Below, in pieces: positions 7,303 to 14,919 of a stretch of DNA of 15,658 bases. The notes under the pieces were generated by a model, which worked only from the letters and a program-made list of their open reading frames with translations, ran no database searches and was not told the DNA's origin. Within the stretch, counting starts at the first letter, position 1, and every line of letters begins with the position of its first letter. The position numbers and the translations under genes are program-made. This DNA comes from Actinomycetes bacterium (lineage in GTDB: Bacteria; Actinomycetota; Acidimicrobiia; Acidimicrobiales; Palsa-688). The stretch spans positions 1-15,658 of the forward strand of contig JAJZWW010000026.1 of assembly GCA_021846485.1 (NCBI GenBank). Direction: 5' to 3'.

Positions 7303-7962
7303 ATGCACTTCCTCTCCCGCCACGGGCGCGAGATGGTGGAGCCGGGCGACGCCCTCCCCGGGCGCGACCGGCCGATGCCCGTGCCCGCCCGGCACTTCGT
7401 CAACTTCCACTCCCTGGAGCCGCCCTTCCCGGAGGGCTACCAGACCGCGGTGGTGGCCCTTGGCTGCTTCTGGGGAGCCGAGAGGCGGTTCTGGCAGGCC
7501 CCGGGGGTGTGGAGCACCGCGGTGGGCTATGCCGGCGGCTACACACCCAACCCGACCTACGAGGAGGTCTGCTCGGGCTGCACCGGCCACGCCGAGGCGG
7601 TCCTCGTCGTGTTCGACCCGGCGAGCACGTCCTACGGCGAGCTGCTCGGGGTCTTCTGGGAGAGCCACGACCCGACCCAGGGGATGCGCCAGGGCAACGA
7701 CGTCGGCACCCAGTACCGCTCGGCGCTCTACGTGGTCGACGATGCCCAGCAGGAGGCTGCCGCGTCCTCCCGGGACCGCTACCAGGCCGCGCTGCGGGCG
7801 GCGGGGTTCGGGGAGATCACCACCGAGATCACCCCCCTCCGGGGCTTCTACTACGCCGAGGACTACCACCAGCAGTACCTGGCGAAGAACCCGGACGGCT
7901 ACTGCGGCCTCGGCGGGACCGGCGTGGCCTGCCCTGCGGGCACCGGCGTCACCTCCGGCTGA
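7303..7962 (+). CDS. msrA: Peptide methionine (S)-S-oxide reductase MsrA
   Basis: MsrA repairs S-sulfoxides of methionine in oxidised proteins. The 219-residue protein belongs to the long, E. coli-like subgroup: an N-terminal extension with DALPGRDRPMPVP and HFVNFHSLEPPFPEG precedes the catalytic core. The nucleophile is Cys55 in LGCFWGAER. The core continues with VGYAGGYTPNPTYEEVCSG, GHAEAVLVVFDP, HDPTQGMRQGNDVGTQYRSA and FYYAEDYHQQYLAKNPDGYCG. Cys201 and Cys210 near the C-terminus are the expected recycling cysteines, giving the three-cysteine thioredoxin-dependent mechanism. It lies just after the broken tenA and has its own -10-like box, so it is probably transcribed independently of the thi operon. 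The ATG at 7303 matches the known N-terminus of the subgroup (MHFLSR versus MxLF). Confidence 0.96.
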   Translation: MHFLSRHGREMVEPGDALPGRDRPMPVPARHFVNFHSLEPPFPEGYQTAVVALGCFWGAERRFWQAPGVWSTAVGYAGGYTPNPTYEEVCSGCTGHAEAVLVVFDPASTSYGELLGVFWESHDPTQGMRQGNDVGTQYRSALYVVDDAQQEAAASSRDRYQAALRAAGFGEITTEITPLRGFYYAEDYHQQYLAKNPDGYCGLGGTGVACPAGTGVTSG

Positions 7963-8038
7963 CCCTGGTGCCCGGACCACCCGCGCGCCGCCACCTGCAG
8001 ATCGTGGAGGTCGGTACCTGACCCGCCCCCGGTGGCGC

Positions 8039-9157
8039 GTGGTCATGGTCGGCGCCGGCCAGCTGGCGCGCATGACCCACCAGGCCGCCGTCGACCTCGA
8101 CGTCGAGCTGGCCGTGGTCGCCGGCTCCACCGGGGACCCCGCGGTGTCGGCCGGCGCTCCGCACCGGCTCGCCCGACCCGCCGATCGCGACGCCTTGCTG
8201 GCCGCCACCGCCGGAGCCCCGGTGGTGACCTTCGACCACGAGCTGGTGCCCGGCTGGATCCTGCGGGAGATGGAGGCGGCCGGCCGGATGTTGCGGCCCG
8301 GCTCGGGCGCGCTGGCCTTCGCCCAGGACAAGCTCCACGCCCGGAGCGAGCTGGCCGGGGCCGGCTTCCCGGTCCCCGCGCACCGTCCGGTTGCCGGCGC
8401 ACCGCAGGTCGTGACGTTCGGCGACGAGCACGGCTGGCCGGTGGTGCTCAAGTCCCGCTCCGGTGGCTATGACGGGCGGGGCGTGATCGTGGTGGGCGCA
8501 GCGGGCGAGGTGCCTGACCTCGCGTGGGTGGAGGCCGGCGAGCCGGCGTGGCTGGTCGAGGAGCACCTGGAGCTGGCGGCCGAGCTGGCGGCGGTCGTCG
8601 CCCGGAGCCCGTCGGGGGAGGTCGTCTCCTACCCGGTGGTCGAGACCACCCAGGTCGACGGCATCTGCCGACACCTGGTGGTACCCGCAGGCGTGGCGGC
8701 CTCGCTCGCCGGCGAGGCCACCACCATGGCCGTCGGGCTGGCCGAGCGGATCGGTGCCACCGGGATCTGCGCCCTGGAGCTGTTCGTAACCACCGACGGC
8801 CGGCTCCTCGTCAACGAGCTCGCCCTCCGGCCGCACAACTCGGGGCACGCCACGATCGAGGCATGTGTGACCTCGCAGTTCCACAACCACCTCCGGGCGG
8901 TGCTCGACTGGCCCCTTGGGGCCACCGACCTGGTGGCCCCGGCGGTGGCGCTGGTCAACGTCATCACCCCCGACGCCGACGTCGACCCGGCCGCCAACCT
9001 GCCCGCCGCCCTGGCGGTGCGCGCCGCCGCGGTGCACCTGTACGGCAAGGGCTCCCGGCCGGGCCGCAAGGTAGGCCACGTCACTTCCCTGGCCGCCACC
9101 CCGGCCGAGGCGCTGGCGACAGCCCGGGCGGCTGCCGATATCCTCCTCGGGCGGTGA
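8039..9157 (+). CDS. purK: N5-carboxyaminoimidazole ribonucleotide synthase PurK
   Basis: PurK carboxylates AIR with ATP and bicarbonate to N5-CAIR in purine synthesis. About 372 residues of ATP-grasp protein are seen: the N-terminal MVGAGQLARMTHQAA, VVTFDHELVPG, FAQDKLHARSELAGAGFPVP, VVLKSRSGGYDGRGV, the ATP-grasp region WLVEEHLEL, YPVVETTQ, ALELFVTTDGRLLVNELALRPHNSGHATIEACVTSQFHNHLRAVLDWPLG and a C-terminal LYGKGSRPGRKVGHV. The start is uncertain. GTG 8039 is the nearest conventional codon and ATG 8045 is another. GGAGG at 8006-8010 is ideally spaced (7 nt) for a CTG at 8018, which would add seven residues (LTRPRWR) before the GTG-encoded valine. The stop overlaps the purE GTG (GTGA), so the two subsequent steps of the pathway are co-translated. 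Confidence 0.95.
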   Translation: MVMVGAGQLARMTHQAAVDLDVELAVVAGSTGDPAVSAGAPHRLARPADRDALLAATAGAPVVTFDHELVPGWILREMEAAGRMLRPGSGALAFAQDKLHARSELAGAGFPVPAHRPVAGAPQVVTFGDEHGWPVVLKSRSGGYDGRGVIVVGAAGEVPDLAWVEAGEPAWLVEEHLELAAELAAVVARSPSGEVVSYPVVETTQVDGICRHLVVPAGVAASLAGEATTMAVGLAERIGATGICALELFVTTDGRLLVNELALRPHNSGHATIEACVTSQFHNHLRAVLDWPLGATDLVAPAVALVNVITPDADVDPAANLPAALAVRAAAVHLYGKGSRPGRKVGHVTSLAATPAEALATARAAADILLGR

Positions 9158-9645
9158 ACCCGCTAGTAGGCATCGCCATGGGCAGTCGCTCGGACCTGCC
9201 GGTCATGCAAGCCGCGGCCGACGTCCTGGACGAGCTGGGGGTGGCTTGCGAGGTGCGCATCGTCTCCGCCCACCGCACCCCGCAGCGCATGCTCGACTAC
9301 GGCCGGGAGGCGGCGGGGCGGGGGCTGCGGGTGATCGTCGCCGGGGCCGGCGGGGCAGCCCACCTCCCGGGGATGCTCGCCGCGGTGACCCCGCTGCCGG
9401 TCGTGGGGGTACCGGTGCCCCTCGCCCACCTGGACGGCCTGGACTCGCTGCTCTCGATCGTACAGATGCCCGCTGGCGTGCCGGTCGCCACCGTCGGCGT
9501 CGGCAACGCCCGCAACGCCGGGCTGCTGGCCGCCCGGATCCTGGCGACCGCCGACGGCGAGCTGCGAGAGCGGGTGTCCGGGCTGGCGGCCGAGGCCGAG
9601 GCCGCGGTCGCCGGCCACGACGAAGACCTCCAGACGAGACGCTGA
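9154..9645 (+). CDS. purE: N5-CAIR mutase PurE (class I)
   Basis: PurE moves the carboxylate of N5-CAIR to give CAIR, directly after PurK. The 163-residue protein shows the class I signature: AMGSRSDLPVM, the SAHRTPQRM loop with the catalytic histidine, VIVAGAGGAAHLPGMLA, and LDGLDSLLSIVQMPAGVPVATVGVGNARNAGLLAARIL. The presence of PurK agrees with class I, because class II PurE uses AIR and CO2 directly. The GTG at 9154 overlaps the purK stop. The C-terminal 30 residues are Glu/Ala-rich and helical, as in many actinobacterial versions. It is the last plus-strand gene before a convergent minus-strand unit. Confidence 0.96.
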   Translation: MNPLVGIAMGSRSDLPVMQAAADVLDELGVACEVRIVSAHRTPQRMLDYGREAAGRGLRVIVAGAGGAAHLPGMLAAVTPLPVVGVPVPLAHLDGLDSLLSIVQMPAGVPVATVGVGNARNAGLLAARILATADGELRERVSGLAAEAEAAVAGHDEDLQTRR

Positions 9646-9682
9646 CTCGGACGCGGGGAGCAGCCCCGCGGGGGAGCCCGAG
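9646..9682. terminator. Hairpin between convergent purE and mtnP
   Basis: Directly after the purE stop, CGCGGGG (9652-9658) and CCCCGCG (9664-9670) form a perfect 7-bp stem with a 5-nt loop. It is enclosed by CTCGG (9646) and CCGAG (9678). It lies between convergent genes and could end transcription from both sides. There is no U-run, which is common in very GC-rich actinobacteria, so strength is uncertain. Confidence 0.6.
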
Positions 9683-9705
9683 CCGGTCGGGGGTCCCCGG
9701 ATCGG

Positions 9706-10518
9706 TCAGGACCCGGCGCGGGCCAGGTCCGGCCAGCCGAGGTCCCGGCAGGCGCAGCCCGGCTCTGGCGGCACCGCCGGGACCGCCACGTCCAGCAACC
9801 GTCGGGCGGTGGAGACGTTGGCTGCGAGCACCGCCATCACCGCGTCGAAGCTCACCGCCTCGAGCGTGTCGTCGCCGTCCACCCCGGTGTCGTAGTCGGT
9901 GACCAGCGCCAGGCCGCCGAAGCACAAGCCGAGCTCCCGGGCAAGGACGGCTTCGGGGTACTGGGTCATGTTGACCACGTCCCACCCTTGGGACCGGAAC
10001 CACCGGGACTCCGCCCGGGTGGAGAAGCGGGGGCCCTGGATGACCACCACGGTGCCCCCACGGTGCACCTTCGCGCCGATCGACTCGCCGGCGGCGGCCA
10101 GGACCTCTCCGAGCTCCGGGCAGTAGGGGTCCGCGAAGCTCACGTGGCCGGCCACCGACCCGTCGAGGTAGGTGTCGGCCCGGCCGGAGGTGCGGTCGAC
10201 CAGCTGGTCGAGCACCACCAGGTCGCCGGGGTGGAAGTCGGGGCGGAGGGAGCCGACGGCGCAAGGCCCGATCACCCGCCGGACGCCGAGGCTGCGCAAC
10301 GCCCACAGGTTGGCCCGGTAGTTGACCCGGTGTGGCGGCCACTCGTGCGAGCTGCCGTGCCGGGGGAGGAACGCCACCGACCGGCCCCCGACCACTCCGA
10401 CGCTCAGCGCGGCCGAGGGCGGGCCGTAGGGGGTGTGGGGCCGGATCTCGGTGGGGTCCTCCAGCCAGGCGTAGAAGCCGCTGCCGCCGACCACCGCGAT
10501 CTCGGCCGTCGGGCTCAT
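9706..10518 (-). CDS. mtnP: S-methyl-5'-thioadenosine phosphorylase (MTAP/PNP family)
   Basis: The enzyme phosphorolyses methylthioadenosine to adenine and methylthioribose 1-phosphate, recycling a by-product of polyamine and SAM metabolism. The 270-residue protein starts IAVVGGSGFYAWLED and shows FLPRHGSSHEWPPHRVNYRANLWAL, GPCAVGSLRPDFHPGDLVVLDQ, the substrate loop with IQGPRFSTRAESRWF, VVNMTQYPEAVLARELGLCFGGLALVTDYDTG. These identify the MTAP-type trimeric family; some bacterial members prefer other 6-oxo or 6-amino purine nucleosides, so exact substrate preference is inferred. The ATG (complement of 10516-10518) follows the ruc stop by only 4 nt, so both genes are probably one minus-strand transcript. 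A C-terminal Cys-x-Cys (GCACRD) is a small curiosity of unknown meaning. Confidence 0.88.
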   Translation of the reverse strand: MSPTAEIAVVGGSGFYAWLEDPTEIRPHTPYGPPSAALSVGVVGGRSVAFLPRHGSSHEWPPHRVNYRANLWALRSLGVRRVIGPCAVGSLRPDFHPGDLVVLDQLVDRTSGRADTYLDGSVAGHVSFADPYCPELGEVLAAAGESIGAKVHRGGTVVVIQGPRFSTRAESRWFRSQGWDVVNMTQYPEAVLARELGLCFGGLALVTDYDTGVDGDDTLEAVSFDAVMAVLAANVSTARRLLDVAVPAVPPEPGCACRDLGWPDLARAGS

Positions 10519-10522
10519 CGGG

Positions 10523-10942
<420 letters not shown>

Positions 10943-10957
10943 CCGTACTCCCCGTGA

Positions 10958-10984
10958 CTGGCACTCGGCTGGGACGAGTGCCAA
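10958..10984. promoter_or_regulatory. CIRCE-type HrcA operator upstream of ruc
   Basis: CTGGCACTC and GAGTGCCAA are separated by exactly 9 nt, giving 8 of 9 complementary pairs. This fits the CIRCE layout TTAGCACTC-N9-GAGTGCTAA with the GC-shifted outer bases often seen in actinobacteria. CIRCE is bound by the repressor HrcA, which is released on heat shock. The site lies 15 nt before the ruc start and 57 nt before galU, just downstream of a -10-like box reading toward ruc. Control of ruc is therefore the simplest reading; an effect on galU is possible. Confidence 0.85.
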
Positions 10985-10989
10985 GTGTA
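10984..10989 (-). promoter_or_regulatory. Candidate -10 box for the ruc-mtnP transcript
   Basis: On the minus strand the bases read TACACT, a TANNNT -10 element, immediately followed by the CIRCE operator. Transcription would begin inside the operator, the usual geometry for HrcA repression. No good -35 was found at 17-18 nt. Confidence 0.45.
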
Positions 10990-11041
10990 CCGTGGCGAGT
11001 GGGTAGGTGGGATGTCCCAGGGGGGTGGTAGGAAGCTTCCC

Positions 11042-11935
11042 ATGACCTCCCGAGCGCCCCAGGCCAGAGTGACCAAGGCGGTGATCCCCGCCGCCGGGCT
11101 CGGCACCCGCTTCCTCCCGGCCACCAAGGCGGTGCCCAAGGAGATGCTGCCGTTGGTCGACAAGCCGGCGATCCAGTACGTGGTCGAGGAGGCGGTGGGC
11201 GTGGGGCTCACCGACGTCCTGGTGGTCACCGGGCGCGGCAAGGGGGCGATCGAGGACCACTTCGACCGCTCGCCGGAGCTGGAGAGCCACCTGGAGGCCG
11301 GGGGCAAGGACACCGAGCTCCGGGAGGTGCGGGAGGTGGCCGGCCTGGCCCGGTTGCACACGCTGCGCCAGGGCGAGGCGAGGGGGCTGGGTCACGCCGT
11401 CGGCGTGGCCCGACGCCACGTGGGGGACGATCCTTTCGCCGTCCTTCTCGGCGACGACATCATGGACCCCGCCGTCGGGGTGCTCGCCGGCATGCTCACC
11501 GCCTTCGAGCAGCGGGGGCGCTCGGTCGTGGCCCTGCGCCGGGTGCCGCCGGCGCAGATCTCCCTCTACGGGTGCGCGGCGGTGGAGGTGCTCGGCGAGG
11601 GACCGCTGGTGCGGATCGTCGACATCGTGGAGAAGCCCCACCCCGGGGACGCCCCCTCGGACCTGGCGGTCATGGGCCGCTACGTCTTCGGGCCGGCGAT
11701 CCTCGATGAGATCGATCGCACCCCGCCGGGGAAGGGCGGGGAGATCCAGCTGACCGACGCCATCCGCTCGCTGCTGCGATCCGAGGAGGTCTACGGCTAC
11801 ACCTTCGAGGAGGGCCGCTACGACGTCGGGGACAAGCAGGAGTACCTCCGGGCCACCGTGGACCTGGCGCTGCGACGCGACGACCTCGGCCCCGACCTGC
11901 GGGAGTGGCTCCTAGAGCGCCTGGACCGGCGATGA
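11042..11935 (+). CDS. galU: UTP-glucose-1-phosphate uridylyltransferase GalU
   Basis: GalU makes UDP-glucose from UTP and glucose 1-phosphate for cell-envelope polysaccharides. The 297-residue protein has the nucleotidyltransferase signature near its N-terminus (AAGLGTRFLPATKAVPKEMLPLVDKPAIQYVVEEA). It continues with VTGRGKGAIEDHFD, the metal-binding region FAVLLGDDIM, IVEKPHP, GRYVFGPAILDEI, GEIQLTDAIRSLL and YDVGDKQEYLRA, all typical of bacterial GalU. ATG 11042 is chosen because AGGAAG lies about 7 nt upstream and the family begins just before the VTKAVIPAAG strand. The stop overlaps the moeA start (ATGA), so the two are coupled, as in other actinobacteria where galU and moeA are neighbours. 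It is divergent from ruc across a 99-nt region containing the CIRCE site. Confidence 0.96.
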   Translation: MTSRAPQARVTKAVIPAAGLGTRFLPATKAVPKEMLPLVDKPAIQYVVEEAVGVGLTDVLVVTGRGKGAIEDHFDRSPELESHLEAGGKDTELREVREVAGLARLHTLRQGEARGLGHAVGVARRHVGDDPFAVLLGDDIMDPAVGVLAGMLTAFEQRGRSVVALRRVPPAQISLYGCAAVEVLGEGPLVRIVDIVEKPHPGDAPSDLAVMGRYVFGPAILDEIDRTPPGKGGEIQLTDAIRSLLRSEEVYGYTFEEGRYDVGDKQEYLRATVDLALRRDDLGPDLREWLLERLDRR

Positions 11936-13155
11936 TCGGCCTCACGGAGGCCCGGGCTCGGGTCCTCGCCGACTGCCGGCCGGCGCCGGCCGCGTTCACC
12001 CCGCTGGCCGACGCGCTCGGGCTGGTGCTGGCGGAGGACGTCGAGGCCGCCGAAGCGGTCCCACCCTTTCCCAGCAGCGCCATGGACGGCTACGCGGTGA
12101 TCGCCGCGGACGTCGCTGGCGCGAGTGCGGACCGTCCCGCGCGCCTTGCGGTGGTGGGCACCCTTGCCGCCGGCGCGGCCCCGGCCACCGGGGTGCGGCC
12201 GGGCGAGGCGCTGCGGATCATGACCGGCGCCCCCTGGCCCCCGGGGGCGGACGCCGTCGCCATCGTGGAGACGACCCGCTCGGTCCCCGGCGCCCGTGGT
12301 CTGGTCGAGGTCCTCGCCCCGGCCGCCCCGGGAGACCACATCCGGCCGGCCGGCGAGGATCTCGCTACCGGCCAGCCGGTGTTCGCCGCCGGCACGCTGC
12401 TCGGGCCGGGCCACCTGGGGGTGCTGGCCAGCGTCGGGCTCACCGGGGTGCGGGCCCACCCGGCGCCGACCGTGGGGGTCCTCTCGACCGGCGACGAGCT
12501 GGTGGAGGGAGGTGGCGGCCTCGCGCCCGGCCGGATCCGGGACTCCAACCGACCCACCCTCCTGGCACTGTTGCGCCGCGACGGGTTCCGCCCCGTCGAC
12601 CTGGGTATCGCCCGGGACGTCGAGGACGACATCCGGCGGCGGATCAACGAGGGCACCGCTCGCTGCGACGCGGTGCTGACCAGCGGAGGGGTGAGCATGG
12701 GCGAGTTCGACTTCGTGAAGAAGGTCCTCGACCAGCTCGGGGCGATGAACTGGATGCAGGTGGCCATCCGACCGGCCAAGCCGTTCGCCTTCGGGCTCCT
12801 CGCCGGGACCCCGGTGTTCGGCCTCCCCGGCAACCCGGTCTCGTCGATGGTGAGCTACGAGCTGCTCGCTCGCCCCGGCCTGCGCCGCCTCGCCGGCCAC
12901 CCCGACTCCCGGCTGGTCCGCCCGGCGACGCGGGCGGTGGCCGACGCCGCCCTCACCCGCCACGGTGACGAGCGCACCACATACCTCCGGGTCGTCGCCG
13001 AGCCCGGCCCGGACGGCAGGCTGCGGGTGCGCTCCGCCGGCGGCCAGGGCTCCAACCTGCTCTGGCCGATGGCGCTCGCCAACGCCCTCGCGGTGCTCCC
13101 TCCCGGACCGGGTGTGCCTGCCGGCGGCGAGGTCGACGTCCTCCTCCTCGGATGA
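11932..13155 (+). CDS. moeA: MoeA, molybdenum insertion protein (gephyrin-E-like)
   Basis: MoeA inserts molybdate into adenylylated molybdopterin to finish the molybdenum cofactor. The 407-residue protein shows PPFPSSAMDGYAV at the N-terminus and RIMTGAPWPPGADAVAIVE. Then come the MoCF domain with VGVLSTGDELVEGG and IRDSNRPTLLALLRRDG, SGGVSMGEFDFVKKVL, and VFGLPGNPVSSMVSYELLARPGLRRLAG; a C-terminal domain IV follows. The usual PGKP loop reads RPAKPFAFG here, a Gly-to-Ala change. The ATG overlaps the galU stop. With moaA and moaC just downstream, a Moco role is well supported. However, the galU-moeA order also matches the actinobacterial locus of Glp, a MoeA-like FtsZ-binding protein, and a membrane-protein gene follows at the window end. 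A dual or divided role is possible. Confidence 0.93.
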   Translation: MIGLTEARARVLADCRPAPAAFTPLADALGLVLAEDVEAAEAVPPFPSSAMDGYAVIAADVAGASADRPARLAVVGTLAAGAAPATGVRPGEALRIMTGAPWPPGADAVAIVETTRSVPGARGLVEVLAPAAPGDHIRPAGEDLATGQPVFAAGTLLGPGHLGVLASVGLTGVRAHPAPTVGVLSTGDELVEGGGGLAPGRIRDSNRPTLLALLRRDGFRPVDLGIARDVEDDIRRRINEGTARCDAVLTSGGVSMGEFDFVKKVLDQLGAMNWMQVAIRPAKPFAFGLLAGTPVFGLPGNPVSSMVSYELLARPGLRRLAGHPDSRLVRPATRAVADAALTRHGDERTTYLRVVAEPGPDGRLRVRSAGGQGSNLLWPMALANALAVLPPGPGVPAGGEVDVLLLG

Positions 13156-13200
13156 GGTCCCCCGCCCCCGCGGCTGCCACTTGCCGGCGAGACCTTTCGC

Positions 13201-13236
13201 CTACCCCGGCGCGGTCGCCACCGGGCGGGGTAGCTT
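13201..13236 (+). promoter_or_regulatory. Inverted repeat and candidate leaderless promoter of moaA
   Basis: CTACCCCG (13201-13208) and CGGGGTAG (13226-13233) form a perfect 8-bp inverted repeat with a 17-nt spacer. The right arm runs into TAGCTT (13231-13236), a TANNNT box ending 9 nt before the moaA ATG. No Shine-Dalgarno is evident. A dimeric regulator bound to the repeat would cover the -10. Which regulator is unknown. Confidence 0.45.
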
Positions 13237-13245
13237 GGTGACGCC

Positions 13246-14241
13246 ATGCCGGTGCCGCTGATCGACCCCTACCGCCGAACCGTGCGCGACCTGCGCCTGT
13301 CGGTCACCGACCGGTGCAACTTCCGCTGCACCTACTGCATGCCCCAGGAGGCCATGTCCTGGCTGGCGCGCTCGGAGGTCCTCAGCTACGAGGAGATGGA
13401 GCGCGTGGTGGCGGTGCTGGTCGGGCGCTACGGCTTCGAGAGCGTCAGGATCACCGGTGGTGAGCCGACCGTGCGGGCCCACCTCCCGGTGCTGGTCGGC
13501 CGGCTGGCAGCTCTGGGCGTCGAGTTGTCGATGACCACCAACGGCGCTGCGCTCGGCCTTCTCGCGGGCGACCTGCGGGCGGCCGGGCTCGGCCGGGTCA
13601 ACATCTCCCTCGACTCGCTGCGTCCCGACCGCTTCGCCTCGATCACCGGCCGCGACGCCCTCCTGCGGGTCCTCGACGGCATCGACGCCGCGCTCGCCGC
13701 CGGCATGGACCCGGTGAAGGTGAACTGCGTGCTGGTCCGTGGCGTCAACGACGACGAGATCCTCGACTTCGCGGAGCTCGGCCGGCGCACCGGTGCCGAG
13801 GTGCGCTTCATCGAGTGGATGCCCCTCGACGGCGACCGCGCCTGGTCCGGGGACCGGGTCGTGCCCGCCGAAGAGGTGGTGAAAGTCCTCGCCACGCGCT
13901 ACGAACTGGAGGCGGTGGGGGGTGGGGTCATCGGCGGGTCGGCCCCCGCCGAGCGCTACCGCTACCTCGACGGGAGCGGGCACATCGGGGTGGTCGCCTC
14001 GGTCACCCGGCCGTTCTGCGCCACCTGCGACCGGATCCGGCTCACCGCCGAGGGTCAGTTGCGCAACTGCTTGTTCTCGGTGCGGGAGACCGACCTGCGG
14101 GCGATCCTGCGGGGCGGGGGTAGCGACGACGACCTGGCGGCGGCCATCGAGGCGGAAGTGGGACGCAAGTGGGCGGGCCACAGCATCGGCCAGGTGCGCT
14201 TCGTCCGGCCGGCCCGGTCGATGAGCCAGATCGGCGGCTGA
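13246..14241 (+). CDS. moaA: GTP 3',8-cyclase MoaA (radical SAM)
   Basis: MoaA uses SAM-derived radicals to rearrange GTP to 3',8-cH2GTP, the first step of molybdopterin synthesis. The 331-residue protein has the N-terminal radical SAM motif Cys24-x3-Cys28-x2-Cys31 (CNFRCTYC). It also has ITGGEPTVR for SAM binding, NISLDSLRPDRF, VNCVLVRGVNDDEI and RFIEWMPL. The C-terminal cluster motif is Cys258-x2-Cys261-x13-Cys275 (FCATC to RNC), and the chain ends in Gly-Gly, needed for activity in characterised MoaA. Everything for function is intact. It is followed by moaC after a 36-nt gap holding a separate promoter-like box, and preceded by a 90-nt gap with an inverted repeat. Its partner for the next step is the adjacent moaC. 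Confidence 0.96.
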   Translation: MPVPLIDPYRRTVRDLRLSVTDRCNFRCTYCMPQEAMSWLARSEVLSYEEMERVVAVLVGRYGFESVRITGGEPTVRAHLPVLVGRLAALGVELSMTTNGAALGLLAGDLRAAGLGRVNISLDSLRPDRFASITGRDALLRVLDGIDAALAAGMDPVKVNCVLVRGVNDDEILDFAELGRRTGAEVRFIEWMPLDGDRAWSGDRVVPAEEVVKVLATRYELEAVGGGVIGGSAPAERYRYLDGSGHIGVVASVTRPFCATCDRIRLTAEGQLRNCLFSVRETDLRAILRGGGSDDDLAAAIEAEVGRKWAGHSIGQVRFVRPARSMSQIGG

Positions 14242-14264
14242 GCCGGGCATCTCGCGTCGGGACG

Positions 14265-14270
14265 TACAAT
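14265..14270 (+). promoter_or_regulatory. Candidate -10 box of moaC, leaderless type
   Basis: TACAAT is a 5-of-6 match to the -10 consensus, striking in such GC-rich DNA, and ends 7 nt before the moaC ATG. Transcription would begin at the start codon. No Shine-Dalgarno and no clear -35 are seen. Confidence 0.6.
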
Positions 14271-14277
14271 CGGGTTC

Positions 14278-14919
14278 ATGCCCGAACGCGGCCTGACCCA
14301 CGTCGATCCCCTGGGCCGGGCCCGGATGGTCGACGTCACCCCCAAGGAGGCCACCCACCGGCGGGCGATCGCCCGCTGCAAGGTCTTCATGCTGCCCGCC
14401 ACCACCTCCAAGGTCGCCTCCAACGCGATGAGCAAGGGCGACGTGCTCGGGGCGGCGCGCATCGCCGGCATCCAGGCGGCCAAGCGTACTGCCGACCTCA
14501 TCCCGCTGTGCCACCCGCTGCTGGTCGGTTCGGTGGCGATCAACTTCGACATCGGTGACGACTACGTCGAGGTCGAGTCGCAGGTCGAGACCGTCGACCG
14601 TACCGGGGTCGAGATGGAAGCCCTGACCGCCTGCGCGGTCGCCGGGTTGACGATTTACGACATGTGCAAGTCGGCCGACCGGTCGATGATCGTCGGCGAG
14701 CTCGCCCTGTGGGAGAAGACCGGGGGCCGGAGCGGCGTGTGGCGCCGCCCGGCGGGCTCCCTCCAGGAGCCGCTGGTCAACACCCCGCCGGCGGCGGGCA
14801 CGGGCGCCAACCCGCTGCCGGGTTCGGGAGCGGCCGCCCCAGGGGGTGGCGGCGGGCTCGACGCCCGGATCGACGACATCCTCGCGGAGGGTAGCCCGGA
14901 TCGCTCGGCGGGGCTCTGA
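14278..14919 (+). CDS. moaC: Cyclic pyranopterin monophosphate synthase MoaC, with C-terminal extension
   Basis: MoaC converts the MoaA product to cyclic pyranopterin monophosphate. Residues 1-153 hold the whole family core: RMVDVTPKEATHRRAIA, MSKGDVLGAARIAGIQAAKRT, the active-site LIPLCHPL, VETVDRTGVEMEALTACAVAGLTIYDMCKSADRSM and the end motif KTGGRSG (Lys147 to Gly153). Typical MoaC stops close to there at about 160 residues. This one has about 60 more residues, rich in Gly, Pro and Ala (with GGGGG) and ending in a short acidic helix-like DARIDDILAEG. The function of the tail is unknown. The extension stays in frame with normal codon use, so it is not an obvious frameshift. ATG 14278 follows a TACAAT box by 7 nt. 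Confidence 0.94.
   Translation: MPERGLTHVDPLGRARMVDVTPKEATHRRAIARCKVFMLPATTSKVASNAMSKGDVLGAARIAGIQAAKRTADLIPLCHPLLVGSVAINFDIGDDYVEVESQVETVDRTGVEMEALTACAVAGLTIYDMCKSADRSMIVGELALWEKTGGRSGVWRRPAGSLQEPLVNTPPAAGTGANPLPGSGAAAPGGGGGLDARIDDILAEGSPDRSAGL

Noticed and set aside
6542..9157. One very long open frame spanning tenA, the msrA region and purK, as if a fusion protein.
   Set aside because: In such GC-rich DNA, stops are rare. The middle part is an off-frame reading of msrA, which is a clear complete gene, and purK has its own start region with a Shine-Dalgarno.
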